Below, piece after piece: positions 34,652 to 42,686 of a DNA stretch of 64,000 bases. Below the pieces are notes generated by a model. That model ran no database searches. It was not told the DNA's origin and saw only the letters and a program-made list of their open reading frames with translations. The stretch covers positions 280,590-344,589 of the forward strand of contig NZ_KB905166.1 of the NCBI RefSeq assembly GCF_000378625.1, read 5' to 3'. A program made the translations under genes and the position numbers. Numbering within the stretch: the first letter of the stretch is position 1; each line of letters opens with the position of its first letter. Origin of the DNA: Colwellia piezophila ATCC BAA-637 (lineage in GTDB: Bacteria; Pseudomonadota; Gammaproteobacteria; Enterobacterales; Alteromonadaceae).

Positions 34652-34738
34652 GATTCCTTTGCTTAAAATGGTTGGCTATAATGTTCAACGAAGTGGACTC
34701 AACCAATCGTTATGAGTCCGACTTAAAAATACTTGTTA
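34652..34738 (-). repeat. attC lacking the right box (quinone oxidoreductase cassette)
   Basis: The arm GGTTGGCTATAATG, loop, second arm and gene-side box are present, but the TAACGCC box is replaced by ATTCCTTTGC. Confidence 0.75.
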
Positions 34739-34742
34739 GGTT

Positions 34743-35723
34743 TCAAAATTTTCCCAAAGAAAGTACAACTGGCCCCAACCTTTGTTCTGTCTCTACTCTT
34801 CTATGGGATTCAGCAGCTTGCTCAATCGGATAAATTTTATCGACGATTGCTTCTATTTTTCCATCCTCAATCATTTCTTTGAGTGCAAGTAGCTCTTCCT
34901 CCTTTTCACCTGCGAAAGCAAAAGTCACGGTCTTATCAGTAAATTTAGAAGACAGAAATGATCTCAGCATGTCTGATAGTCGAGGATTTGCCATAAGATA
35001 ACGGCCCTTGGGTTCGAGTGTTTTAACACATTCGGAATAAGAACTTCCAGCAACCATGTCAAAAATTACGTCATAGGTTTTGCCACTTTTTGTAAAATCT
35101 TCTTTGGTATAGTCGAAGAAATGATCCGCGCCAATACGACGAAGCATTTCTTCCTTGATGGTACAATCAACTGCCGTTACTTCGGCTCCCATTTCTTTGG
35201 CAATCATCACTCCAAAAGTACCGATACTTCCGCCGGCACCATTGATCAAAACCTTTTCCCCATTTCGGATATTCGCTTTTTTCAAAAAGTGAAGCGCATT
35301 CAGACCTCCTAGAGGTACCGCTGCTGCTGCTTCAAAGTTTATATTGGACGGTTTCGGTACAATCGTGTAGCTATCAGGTAGGGTCATGTATTCACTATAA
35401 CAGCCCATCCGAAGCCCCGCGCACCCGAAAACCTGATCACCCTTATTAAACTTTGAAACGTTTTTCCCTACTGATTCGACTTCCCCTGCGAAATATCCAC
35501 CTAATACCTGTCGCCTTGGTTTTGTTAGCCCTAGGGCAATACGTAAGGGTAGCCAAAACCACTTTACTGCAAATTTGAAACTTCGCATTTCACAGTCAGA
35601 CTTCGTTACCTCAGCCGCATGAACTTTTATCAAAATCTCATCGTCCTTGGGAGTGGGTTTCTCTATTTCTTTGAGCTGAAGTACATCCGGTGGCCCATAC
35701 TTTCTGTATACAACGGCTTTCAT
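34743..35723 (-). CDS. NAD(P)-dependent alcohol dehydrogenase / quinone oxidoreductase (cassette)
   Basis: 326 residues, MDR family without catalytic zinc ligands: MKAVVYRKYGPPDVLQL at the start, GDQVFGCAG, AAAVPLGGLNALHFL, the NADPH site VLINGAGGSIGTFGVMIAK, and a C-terminal VLSLGKF. It probably reduces quinones or enones using NADPH. GAGGAATAC precedes the ATG. Sequence style (Lys/Glu-rich, Bacteroidetes-like wording such as YRKYGPPDVLQLKEIEKP) hints at transfer from another phylum, which is inference. Confidence 0.9.
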   Translation of the reverse strand: MKAVVYRKYGPPDVLQLKEIEKPTPKDDEILIKVHAAEVTKSDCEMRSFKFAVKWFWLPLRIALGLTKPRRQVLGGYFAGEVESVGKNVSKFNKGDQVFGCAGLRMGCYSEYMTLPDSYTIVPKPSNINFEAAAAVPLGGLNALHFLKKANIRNGEKVLINGAGGSIGTFGVMIAKEMGAEVTAVDCTIKEEMLRRIGADHFFDYTKEDFTKSGKTYDVIFDMVAGSSYSECVKTLEPKGRYLMANPRLSDMLRSFLSSKFTDKTVTFAFAGEKEEELLALKEMIEDGKIEAIVDKIYPIEQAAESHRRVETEQRLGPVVLSLGKF

Positions 35724-35801
35724 AAGTATTCCTCTAAAATAATTTTGATTAGGCCATTTTTAGAAATGCTAAGGAAAAAAACACCCTGCAGCCTTGAGAC
35801 C

Positions 35802-35893
35802 TAACGCCTTACTATGCGGCGCAAAATAGTTGGCTAAAATCACGATGAACGATCACTGCCAATTATTTTTTTTCCTTGTTGAATTTCTTGTTA
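35802..35893 (-). repeat. attC of the PhzF cassette
   Basis: 92 bp; loop ATCACGATGAACGATCACTGCC, unlike most others. Confidence 0.88.
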
Positions 35894-36676
35894 TGTTTTG
35901 ATAGTAATTATCCCTGACATGTAATCTACAGCATTACCCAAAAGCATGACTCTATCTCCAATAACTTCGCATTGAACAATTCCAGTCCTTTGAGATAATT
36001 GTTTACCAACAAGCTTATTTCGGCTTAGTTTTCTAGCCCAGTATGGTGCTATTTCGCAATGAGCAGAGCCAGTTACAGGGTCTTCATTAACTCTTAATTT
36101 TGGAAAGAAGCAACGGCTAACAAAATCGACTTCCTCACCAGGTGCTGTCACAACAACTCCTCTTAAATCTAAGGCTTGAAGTTTTACGAAATCAGGGGTG
36201 AGAGCCTTAACTTGAGATTCACTATCAAGAACCACTATATAATCAAAAGCTACAAGTGTTTTAGTTGGGATAACTCCTAAGGCCTCCTTTAACTCCGTAG
36301 GAGTGTCAATAGGTTTAATGTCACTAGCAGGAAAGCTCATACTATATCCTGAGCCGGATCTCCCAACCTGCAATGTTCCACTTTTTGTATAAAATAATAT
36401 AGATTCTTTAACATAACCAAGGTGCTGAAATAGAACATGAGCGGCGGCCAAAGTCGCGTGACCACAAAGATCAACTTCATCTTCTGGGGTAAACCAACGT
36501 AAAGAATAACCATTATCTTCAGCTACAAAAAATGCAGTTTCAGATAGATTATTTTCTTCTGCTATTTTTTGAAGAAGTTCGTCAGAAACCCATTCATTAA
36601 GTGGACATACTGCGGCAGGGTTGCCTTCAAATGTATGATCTGCAAAGGCATCAATCTGATATATTTTTATTTCCAT
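35891..36676 (-). CDS. PhzF family isomerase (cassette)
   Basis: 261 residues. DAFADHTFEGNPAAVCPL, NNLSETAFF with the family's catalytic Glu, DLCGHATLAAAHVLF and VNEDPVTGSAHCEIAPYW are the PhzF signature in both halves of the pseudo-dimeric fold. Genomic PhzF paralogues are isomerases or epimerases of unknown substrates; no phenazine genes are present. Stop codon is in the attC box. Confidence 0.92.
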   Translation of the reverse strand: MEIKIYQIDAFADHTFEGNPAAVCPLNEWVSDELLQKIAEENNLSETAFFVAEDNGYSLRWFTPEDEVDLCGHATLAAAHVLFQHLGYVKESILFYTKSGTLQVGRSGSGYSMSFPASDIKPIDTPTELKEALGVIPTKTLVAFDYIVVLDSESQVKALTPDFVKLQALDLRGVVVTAPGEEVDFVSRCFFPKLRVNEDPVTGSAHCEIAPYWARKLSRNKLVGKQLSQRTGIVQCEVIGDRVMLLGNAVDYMSGIITIKT

Positions 36677-36710
36677 TGCTTAAAGCTACTCCATACTTAT
36701 CAGAAAAACA

Positions 36711-36730
36711 TCACGCCCACTTAAGGGGCC
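36711..36730 (-). repeat. attC remnant (right end only)
   Basis: TCACGCCCACTTAAGGGGC is the right end of an attC. The arms are missing and the GNAT gene's last codons and TAA overlap it. Confidence 0.65.
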
Positions 36731-37170
36731 AAATTAACTATGCCACTTATGTACACATCTGGCTGATGTAATTCCATAAATGATTCAGGTGAATTTAAAG
36801 ATTTAAAACCAAACTGCTCGTAAAGGCTATGTGCATCACTTGTAGCAAGTGCCATACGTCGAAGACCTTGCAAATTAGGATGTCCAAGAATAACTTGCAT
36901 AAGCAACTTACTTAAACCTTTACCTCTATGCTCATTTGAAACGAAAACATCAGCTAAATATGCAAATATTGCAGAGTCCGTAACCATACGCGCAAAAGCT
37001 ACTTGGTGACCTGAATCAGTAAAAACACCAAAACATAACGAATTATTTATCGCTTTTTTCATGGTGTTGATTGGAATGTCTTTAGCCCAATAAGAGCTAG
37101 ATATAAAAGTATGTATTACAGTTAAATCCATATCTTTTATATCTGAACTAGTTTTATAACCTGAAATCAA
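36721..37170 (-). CDS. GNAT N-acetyltransferase (cassette)
   Basis: About 149 residues: SSYWAKDIPINTMKKAINNSLCFGVF, FARMVTDSAIFAYLADVFVSNEHRGKGLSKLLMQVIL (acetyl-CoA motif RGKG) and SLYEQFGF. This subgroup is common and of unknown substrate. Several starts are possible; I choose TTG at 37170, six bases from AAGGAG. The last residues (NLAP) are read from the attC remnant. Confidence 0.85.
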   Translation of the reverse strand: MISGYKTSSDIKDMDLTVIHTFISSSYWAKDIPINTMKKAINNSLCFGVFTDSGHQVAFARMVTDSAIFAYLADVFVSNEHRGKGLSKLLMQVILGHPNLQGLRRMALATSDAHSLYEQFGFKSLNSPESFMELHQPDVYISGIVNLAP

Positions 37171-37191
37171 CACCAACTCCTTTTATAAGCA

Positions 37192-37287
37192 TAACGCCTC
37201 ACTAAATGGCAAATAATAGCTGGCTAAAATAAGTGAGGCACAAACAAAAAGCCAACTTTAATTTGTCCGATTTGAAAACCGTCGTTA
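37192..37287 (-). repeat. attC of the esterase-TPR cassette
   Basis: 96 bp; loop AATAAGTGAGGCACAAACAAAAAG, gene-side box CTAACGAC. Confidence 0.88.
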
Positions 37288-37294
37288 GAAGCGC

Positions 37295-38482
37295 TTATTC
37301 GCCAACACTATCTAGTTTTTCTCTATATTCATCTAAATATTGTTTGTGCTTATTTTGGTGCCAATCAATCATTGATTTAGATTTTTCTACCGCTTGTGTT
37401 TGGTATTTAACCGCCTTGTTAACATTTCCAAGATCTGCATATGCCTTTGCTAAGGATGATAATGCATATGCTGACTCGGGATAGAGGGCGACTGTTTTTT
37501 GATATATAGACAATCCTTTTTGGGAATCACTTGCCATTAAGGATTTTGCTAGCGCCTTTAAAGAACCCTCTGCAGAAATATCGAAACCATATTTTTTGTC
37601 AGAAATTAGAGCGTAATAATCAATTATTGCTTGAGCCCCATTTTTAGAGATTTCAGAGTCAGCTTTAAGATCAGTATGAATATCATTAAAAAGAGCTTCA
37701 ATGCCGTTTACAATAGAAATTATTGGTTGTGACATATAATTACTCTTATTATTACGATGAACTTGCCAATCAAGAGTACTTGGTGAAGATGCTTTTAGTG
37801 CTTTTTCAAATAAATCAAAAGACGGTAGATTACCTTGTTCATATTGATGGTTACCTGTGGCAAGGTATAAAAATCTCATTTGATCATCTTTTAAGGCTAG
37901 TTTCACTTTTGCTTCTGACGTTATTAAACCAAAATCATTAGCCAGTGATGGGCTAGAAATAATATATGCGTTAAATAATTTAGGTCGATTGAGTAAAGCA
38001 AATAACCCTAATGCTCCATTTCCCATAAAACCGCTATAAACTTTAAACCCATTTGTTCTATATTTTTCATCTATAGCGTTTAGTAGGTCATACTCAAAAT
38101 AATCGAGCATTGTTTGATTGGTTGGTTCACTCACAATTTGCTCGAATAACTTTGCAAATTCAGGATTGTAATTTGCAGGAGTAATTACAATTGATTCAAG
38201 CCAAGGCCATTCTCCGTTGTGGCTCAACCAATCATGTAAACCGCTAAGATAAGGTTGACTACGTGGATGCAAATCAAAAACTACGAAATACTTCTTATCC
38301 TTTCCTTTAGTCTCACTATAACTTTTTGGCAATGTAACGTTATATTCAATAGGTTCTTTAAAAAATTTAGATTTTACTTTCAATGATTCTATGGGATTGA
38401 GCTCCATGATATCTGTAGATTTTGCAGATACAGGAAGCAAGGAAGACATAAAAATCAAACTAGCTATAAGTATTTTAATCAT
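37295..38482 (-). CDS. Esterase-like alpha/beta hydrolase with TPR, nucleophile missing (cassette)
   Basis: 395 residues. Signal peptide ending VSA; an esterase-D-like domain (IEYNVTLPKSYSETKGKDKKYFVVFDL, VYSGFMGNGALGLFALLNRP) and a C-terminal TPR pair (LSIYQKTVALYPESAYALSSLAKAYADLG). The elbow, usually G-x-S-x-G, reads G-F-M-G-N-G, so the nucleophilic Ser seems absent. A related protein with the intact elbow GNSLGG is the pseudogene at 39533. AAGGA precedes the ATG. It may be a binding protein or inactive. Confidence 0.82.
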   Translation of the reverse strand: MIKILIASLIFMSSLLPVSAKSTDIMELNPIESLKVKSKFFKEPIEYNVTLPKSYSETKGKDKKYFVVFDLHPRSQPYLSGLHDWLSHNGEWPWLESIVITPANYNPEFAKLFEQIVSEPTNQTMLDYFEYDLLNAIDEKYRTNGFKVYSGFMGNGALGLFALLNRPKLFNAYIISSPSLANDFGLITSEAKVKLALKDDQMRFLYLATGNHQYEQGNLPSFDLFEKALKASSPSTLDWQVHRNNKSNYMSQPIISIVNGIEALFNDIHTDLKADSEISKNGAQAIIDYYALISDKKYGFDISAEGSLKALAKSLMASDSQKGLSIYQKTVALYPESAYALSSLAKAYADLGNVNKAVKYQTQAVEKSKSMIDWHQNKHKQYLDEYREKLDSVGE

Positions 38483-38523
38483 TGTAAATCCTTTTGTAAT
38501 ACACCAAATTATAAATGCGCTTC

Positions 38524-38619
38524 TAACGCCGCAATTGGCGGAAATTAATAGTTGGCTAAAATGTTAAACAAAGTGGAGCCGAGCAAGCTGTTACCAGTCC
38601 GACTTGAAAACCCTTGTTA
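38524..38619 (-). repeat. attC of the DUF1203 cassette
   Basis: 96 bp; right end TAACGCCGCAATTGGCGG, loop TTAAACAAAGTGGAGCCGAGC. Confidence 0.9.
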
Positions 38620-39090
38620 GGCACGGTGCACCGCACTACAAAAACAACCAGGGCCTGCATAGTGAAGATGAATATACTCAACTTTAGAATTTTGGAATTG
38701 CTTTTTCAATTTCAACTCCAATTCCGTACCTTTAGCAATGTCATGGGCTACCATCATATTACTTGAATCATAGGCCTTTACCGAAAGCAGCCGATTATTA
38801 AGCATTATGGGCACCTGATTTACACCAAACTTCATCGTTTGAGAAAACTCTCGTACAAGAACGGTTCCTATGGCTTTATAGGCTGATTCTACGTCATGGT
38901 GCCAATAAGGTAAAAATAGAACTCTTTCTCCTAGTTTTGCATCTTCCAACGATACACGACAAGGATATCCGGGTTCTTCATCTACAATCATCCATTTTGC
39001 TTGATGTGATGCAAGCTCTTCATCATTCAAATCCATAAATGAAGTAAATTCTTTTTTATCAAGAGCAATAAATTGAAAATCGGTTGCCAT
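38617..39090 (-). CDS. DUF1203 family protein (cassette)
   Basis: 157 residues. DEEPGYPCRVSLEDAKLGERVLFLPYWHH, RLLSVKAYDSSNMMVAHDIAKGTELE, YIHLHYAGPGCFCSAVHRA match the whole length of DUF1203. Conserved His and Cys at the end suggest a metal or redox role, but the family is uncharacterised. The stop is the attC TAA. Confidence 0.9.
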   Translation of the reverse strand: MATDFQFIALDKKEFTSFMDLNDEELASHQAKWMIVDEEPGYPCRVSLEDAKLGERVLFLPYWHHDVESAYKAIGTVLVREFSQTMKFGVNQVPIMLNNRLLSVKAYDSSNMMVAHDIAKGTELELKLKKQFQNSKVEYIHLHYAGPGCFCSAVHRA

Positions 39091-39121
39091 TTTTTAATAA
39101 TTCCTTTGTATTGAATTGGCG

Positions 39122-39162
39122 TCAAAGGCCAACTATTTTTTTCAGTTCTGAGAGCATTGTTA
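39122..39162 (-). repeat. Half attC (gene-side half only)
   Basis: The arm AAAGGCCAACTA, the tail TTTCAGTTC and box CATAACAATG remain; the right half with TAACGCC and GTTGGCTAAAAT is deleted. Confidence 0.75.
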
Positions 39163-39175
39163 TGTATGATGCAAG

Positions 39176-39406
39176 CTAAACGCACAAAAACACAATCAAA
39201 ATAAGCATTGTAATAAAGAAGAACATTCGACCTACTCCTTTGTGTTCACGGTTGTTTACTCTCAATTTGTATTTCAAGATGGACAGCTGCCTTTGAGTCA
39301 ACTCGCTACAATGAAGACAGTTAAAATCATCTTCATCAATAAATAAGCCACAATCTTCACACCTTTTTTGCTTTGGACGAGAAATATCCGGTGTATCAAA
39401 CTCCAC
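39176..39406 (-). CDS. Zinc-ribbon membrane protein (cassette)
   Basis: About 76 residues: CEDCGLFIDEDDFNCLHC is a CxxC-CxxC zinc ribbon, followed by a basic linker (KYKLRVNNREHKGVGR) and one C-terminal helix (MFFFITMLILIVFLCV). I start at GTG 39406 with GAGGGGG upstream. A tail-anchored topology with the ribbon in the cytoplasm is likely. Function unknown. Confidence 0.7.
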   Translation of the reverse strand: MEFDTPDISRPKQKRCEDCGLFIDEDDFNCLHCSELTQRQLSILKYKLRVNNREHKGVGRMFFFITMLILIVFLCV

Positions 39407-39432
39407 TGAATGGACCCCCTCATACTGACATA

Positions 39433-39522
39433 TAACGCCCACTTAACAGGCAATAAATTGTAAGTAAAAATAGCGACGAATATGTTAAAGCCAACTTTTT
39501 TCCCTTGTTGAATTGCATGTTA
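39433..39522 (-). repeat. attC of the esterase pseudogene cassette
   Basis: 90 bp; arms TTGTAAGTAAAAATAG and AAGCCAACTT pair poorly, gene-side box TATAACATG. Confidence 0.82.
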
Positions 39523-39532
39523 TACGCAATTA

Positions 39533-40373
39533 TCACGATTCTTTAAACAGCCAATACAATCCCTGAATTGCAGTTGTTGGAAACGCCGTTTCATGGTTTG
39601 CGCCTTGAATAGTTAATAATTTTACTTTTGTATTAGGGAATAACTTACCTGATAGCTTTAACTCAAGTTGCTTTGCACCTTTAACCATATCGTGTTGTGG
39701 TGAATCCAGTTCAATAGTTTCATTAGCCCCAACACCAATAAACACCTTATGTGTATTTAAATTAAGCTCTGTTTCAATTTTAAGAATGTCATTATCTTTA
39801 AACCACACCGATGGGCTACCGAAGACATAATTATTAAACATATCAGGTTTAGTAAACAATATGTATACGCCAAGTAGTCCACCAAGTGAATTACCAACAA
39901 AAGTCCTAGACTCATTCACTCTGTAGTGTTTTCCGATGAAAGAGAAAACTGATTTTTCAATAAAGTAAATATGTTCTTTCGCTTTTCCTGTTTGATACTT
40001 CCAGCTTGAATCTTCAATATGAGTGTAATCACGAATCCTACTAGAAGGTCCTCTAGATGCTTTTGAGTATGAAATCCCGACAATTATAGCCTCTTGCATT
40101 TTTCCAGTATTCATCGAAAATCGAGTAGCGCCAGATACAACTTAGAAGCTATACCATGCGTCTGTTAAGTAGATAACAGGATATGACTTATCTTTTTTAT
40201 TGTCATATGAACGTGGTAATTTTATAAAAAGAGGGTAAATCCTTTCTGAATCTGGGTCTTTAATTTCGATGACATTGCTTCGAGGAATTTCAAAAAACAT
40301 TGGTATCTTGAGCTTTTACTAATTGAGTCGAATTAATGAAAAGAAATATGAATATATAAGGTGTAAATTTCAC
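39533..40373 (-). pseudogene. Alpha/beta-hydrolase esterase broken by a frameshift and a stop (cassette)
   Basis: GTG at 40373 follows GGAG and reads a signal peptide (KFTPYIFIFLFINSTQLVKAQDTN). A run of six T shifts the frame, after which the sequence continues FEIPRSNVIEIKDPDSERIYPLFIKLPRSYDN...YPVIYLTDAWYSF, then TAA, then VVSGATRFSMNTG and the rest of an esterase with elbow TFVGNSLGG and NHETAFP. The intact parent was about 280 residues of the IroE/COG2819 type. Two separate lesions show it is dead. The 39533-40114 open frame alone lacks the N-terminal strands. Confidence 0.85.
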
Positions 40374-40392
40374 TCAAACTCCGTTTAGGGTG

Positions 40393-40520
40393 TATCGGCC
40401 CATTAACTATGCCACTTCAAACGGGCTAAATAATACTTGGCTATAGTGTGTAGCGAAGTGCTACAAGATCAGAGCGAAACGCGGCTAACTGTTGCGTTTG
40501 CCCTCTTCTTTGACTTGTTA
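40393..40520 (-). repeat. Long attC (128 bp) with an insertion, DoxX cassette
   Basis: Right box mutated to TATCGGCCC; about 16 bp (40402-40417) identical to the end of the GNAT gene at 36733-36748 sit inside it, and the loop is longer than usual. Confidence 0.75.
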
Positions 40521-40922
40521 GGAAGTTGTATCAACGCTTTCGGTTTTGTCTAAACACCACTTACACGCACCTTTACTCGCAATAAATAAAAATAGGAAAC
40601 AATAAAGTATTGCTGCATCACCATGATTAATAATAGGGAAAAAGTTTTCATCAAACCGGAAAGCCCAATGAAATTGTATATAAGCTATAGCCATTGTACC
40701 GCTAGATAAGAAAGCGGCAATACGAGTTTGAAACCCAAGGATTAAACATAAGCCACATACTAATTCTATTAATCCTCCAAACCACATTTGAGATCCGAAA
40801 GCGGTTTCGTGACTAGCAAGCAAACCGAATATTTTCTGTGTACCATGAAATGTAAATAAAACACCTGAAACTATTCTTAATAATGCATAAATAGAATCTG
40901 TGTGCTTTGAAAGTAAGTTCAT
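40518..40922 (-). CDS. DoxX family membrane protein (cassette)
   Basis: 134 residues, four helices. LLRIVSGVLFTFHGTQKIFGL, MWFGGLIELVCGLCLILGFQTRIAAFLSSGTMAIAYIQFH and INHGDAAILYCFLFLFIA are the DoxX family hallmarks. AAGGGG precedes the ATG; stop codon from attC. Family members act in membrane redox or unknown roles. A second DoxX cassette lies at 46874. Confidence 0.9.
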   Translation of the reverse strand: MNLLSKHTDSIYALLRIVSGVLFTFHGTQKIFGLLASHETAFGSQMWFGGLIELVCGLCLILGFQTRIAAFLSSGTMAIAYIQFHWAFRFDENFFPIINHGDAAILYCFLFLFIASKGACKWCLDKTESVDTTS

Positions 40923-40988
40923 TAAATTACCCCTTTATATTAAAATTATTATAAATGCAGACATTGCTTAATATTCGCTGTCTGTCTG

Positions 40989-41085
40989 CCTAACGCCCAA
41001 ATAACAGGCAAAGTAAAAGTTGGCTAAAATAAGCGACGCAGGAGCAAAAACCAACTGTAATTTGTCCTGCTTTAACGACTTGTTA
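40989..41085 (-). repeat. attC of the secreted protein cassette (41090-41551)
   Basis: 97 bp; loop of the AAGCGACGCAGGAGCAAAAA class with a near-perfect stem. Confidence 0.92.
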
Positions 41086-41089
41086 TGTA

Positions 41090-41551
41090 TTACCACTGAT
41101 AAGCAACCTTTATAGATACACCACTTGAACTTTCTTCAAATATATTTTCATTTTTTGAAGTTACACCACTGTAAATAGAACCACCGAGAACAAATGAACT
41201 GTTATTAAATCCTGAAAAATAATAATTATAAGTACCTGACAAACCGTGATATATAGCTACTTCTCCATTGGCAATGTGTGCGGATACAGCTCCTCCGAAT
41301 ATACCTAGGGAGTGGTTGTCACCTCCTATTTTACGATCCCAACCTACGCCATAGCCAATCCCTGTGCCATCCTCACTTGAATGTACGCGAATACCTAAAG
41401 AGGCATAATATTTTGAATCGTTGGTATTAATGGAATATTTCGCGCCTATACCACCATGATCGTTCCCTAAACCTAAAGAAAAATTTGAATCATCCGCAGC
41501 AAAACAAAATGAAGACGCAGACAAAGCTAACACAGATATTATATATTTCAT
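41090..41551 (-). CDS. Secreted or outer-membrane beta-rich protein (cassette)
   Basis: About 153 residues. Signal peptide MKYIISVLALSASSFCFA, then Gly- and Tyr-rich alternating segments (FSLGLGNDHGGIGAKYSI, YYASLGIRVHS, GIGYGVGWDRKIG) ending in SIKVAYQW, which looks like beta-barrel strands with an aromatic terminus. Probably a small outer-membrane barrel. No family name recognised. Start at 41551 excludes attC-derived residues. Confidence 0.7.
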   Translation of the reverse strand: MKYIISVLALSASSFCFAADDSNFSLGLGNDHGGIGAKYSINTNDSKYYASLGIRVHSSEDGTGIGYGVGWDRKIGGDNHSLGIFGGAVSAHIANGEVAIYHGLSGTYNYYFSGFNNSSFVLGGSIYSGVTSKNENIFEESSSGVSIKVAYQW

Positions 41552-41571
41552 GGAGAACTCTACTTGATGCA

Positions 41572-41594
41572 TAACGCCGCCAGAAGCGGTGAGT
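41572..41594 (-). repeat. attC remnant (right end only)
   Basis: TAACGCCGCCAGAAGCGGTG is followed directly by the stop codon of the S41 peptidase gene; arms and gene-side box are absent. Confidence 0.65.
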
Positions 41595-42647
41595 TTACGA
41601 GTCTGACTTACGGGATTTGTTACGCGACAACTCAGCTAACTCAGCTAACTTGGCGTCGATGTCTTTGATCTGGTATTTATTGTCAGCTGATTTTTTAATT
41701 TCAATAAGAGCCATTTTATATGCTACTTCGAGTGCTTTATGGCTCACTGTATCGACGTGAGGCTTAACTCCAACTGCCTCCCAATTTGATTTTGTTATAG
41801 GGTTAACCGCTTTTGCAATTGGAATAGCAGCCCTAAAACCATCACCTAGTTCGAAGTATTGCCATGGATTTGCCCCTCCCTTAGTTTGTTCTCCAACTAT
41901 TGTTGCTCTTTTCAGGTGTTTAAAATTATAGGCAAATTCCTCAGCTGCAGAAAATGTATGCTTACTAGTGAGAATGTATAGCGGAAGGTTAGGTTTTTTG
42001 ACTCCATTAATCTTGTCAAATGTCCAAAACTCTGAAGTAGTGCCTGTCATTCTCGAATAAAAACTGTTGAGGTGAGTTTTAGAATCAAAAAAATAACTGC
42101 TAATAAGCTGTACCATTTCAGCACTTCCACCTCCGTTATTTCTTAAATCGAAAATCAATGCATCTACTTCAGACACAAGAGCCAAAGTATTTTCAGCCCT
42201 TGCTCTGGAAACCTCATTCAATTCATCTAACCCCCAGAAATCTATGTAGCCTATGTTGCCATCCAAAATTTCAACCTTGTTGAACCCTGAATTCTTTCTT
42301 TTTAATTTAGCAAACCAGCCTTCATTAATTTCTTGCTTTTCAGGCTCTTTAGTCAAATCCCTCCATTGAACTGTAAAATGTTTATCGTGTTTACGTAACT
42401 CAGCGGACATTATACTTGCTAACTCTTTTTTGCTTTCAGCTTTTAAGAAATTTGAATTGGTGCTGATCTTTCTCAGGGTATGTTCTATCTTCGCGATATT
42501 GTCTATTAATACATATTTTTCCTTAATATTCTTCTCTAAGGATGCTAGTAAAGCTATTTTTTCTTCACCTATTATATCGTCACTCATCACTGGAAAAGAA
42601 AAAATCAAACAATATACGGTAATCCATCTTACTAACAATTTTCTCAT
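41595..42647 (-). CDS. S41 family peptidase (cassette)
   Basis: 350 residues. Signal peptide ending VMS; an N-terminal helical domain, then the S41 core IGYIDFWGL, DALIFDLRNNGGGSAEMVQLISSYFF, LTSKHTFSAAEEFAYNF (nucleophile Ser), VGEQTKGGANPWQYFELGDGFRAAIPIAKAVNPIT. No PDZ domain is visible, so it resembles the interphotoreceptor-retinoid-binding-like group. AGGAAG precedes the ATG. Probably a periplasmic protease. Confidence 0.9.
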   Translation of the reverse strand: MRKLLVRWITVYCLIFSFPVMSDDIIGEEKIALLASLEKNIKEKYVLIDNIAKIEHTLRKISTNSNFLKAESKKELASIMSAELRKHDKHFTVQWRDLTKEPEKQEINEGWFAKLKRKNSGFNKVEILDGNIGYIDFWGLDELNEVSRARAENTLALVSEVDALIFDLRNNGGGSAEMVQLISSYFFDSKTHLNSFYSRMTGTTSEFWTFDKINGVKKPNLPLYILTSKHTFSAAEEFAYNFKHLKRATIVGEQTKGGANPWQYFELGDGFRAAIPIAKAVNPITKSNWEAVGVKPHVDTVSHKALEVAYKMALIEIKKSADNKYQIKDIDAKLAELAELSRNKSRKSDS

Positions 42648-42673
42648 AACACTTCCTAGGTTATTTTGACGCG

Positions 42674-42686
42674 TAACGCCTTGTTA
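42674..42686 (-). repeat. Collapsed attC: both outer boxes fused
   Basis: TAACGCC is joined directly to TTGTTA. The whole hairpin, normally about 80 bp, is deleted precisely. The TAA serves as the CPBP stop codon. Confidence 0.75.

Noticed and set aside
35891..36676. Phenazine biosynthesis
   Set aside because: PhzF-like proteins are widespread; no other phenazine gene is present.
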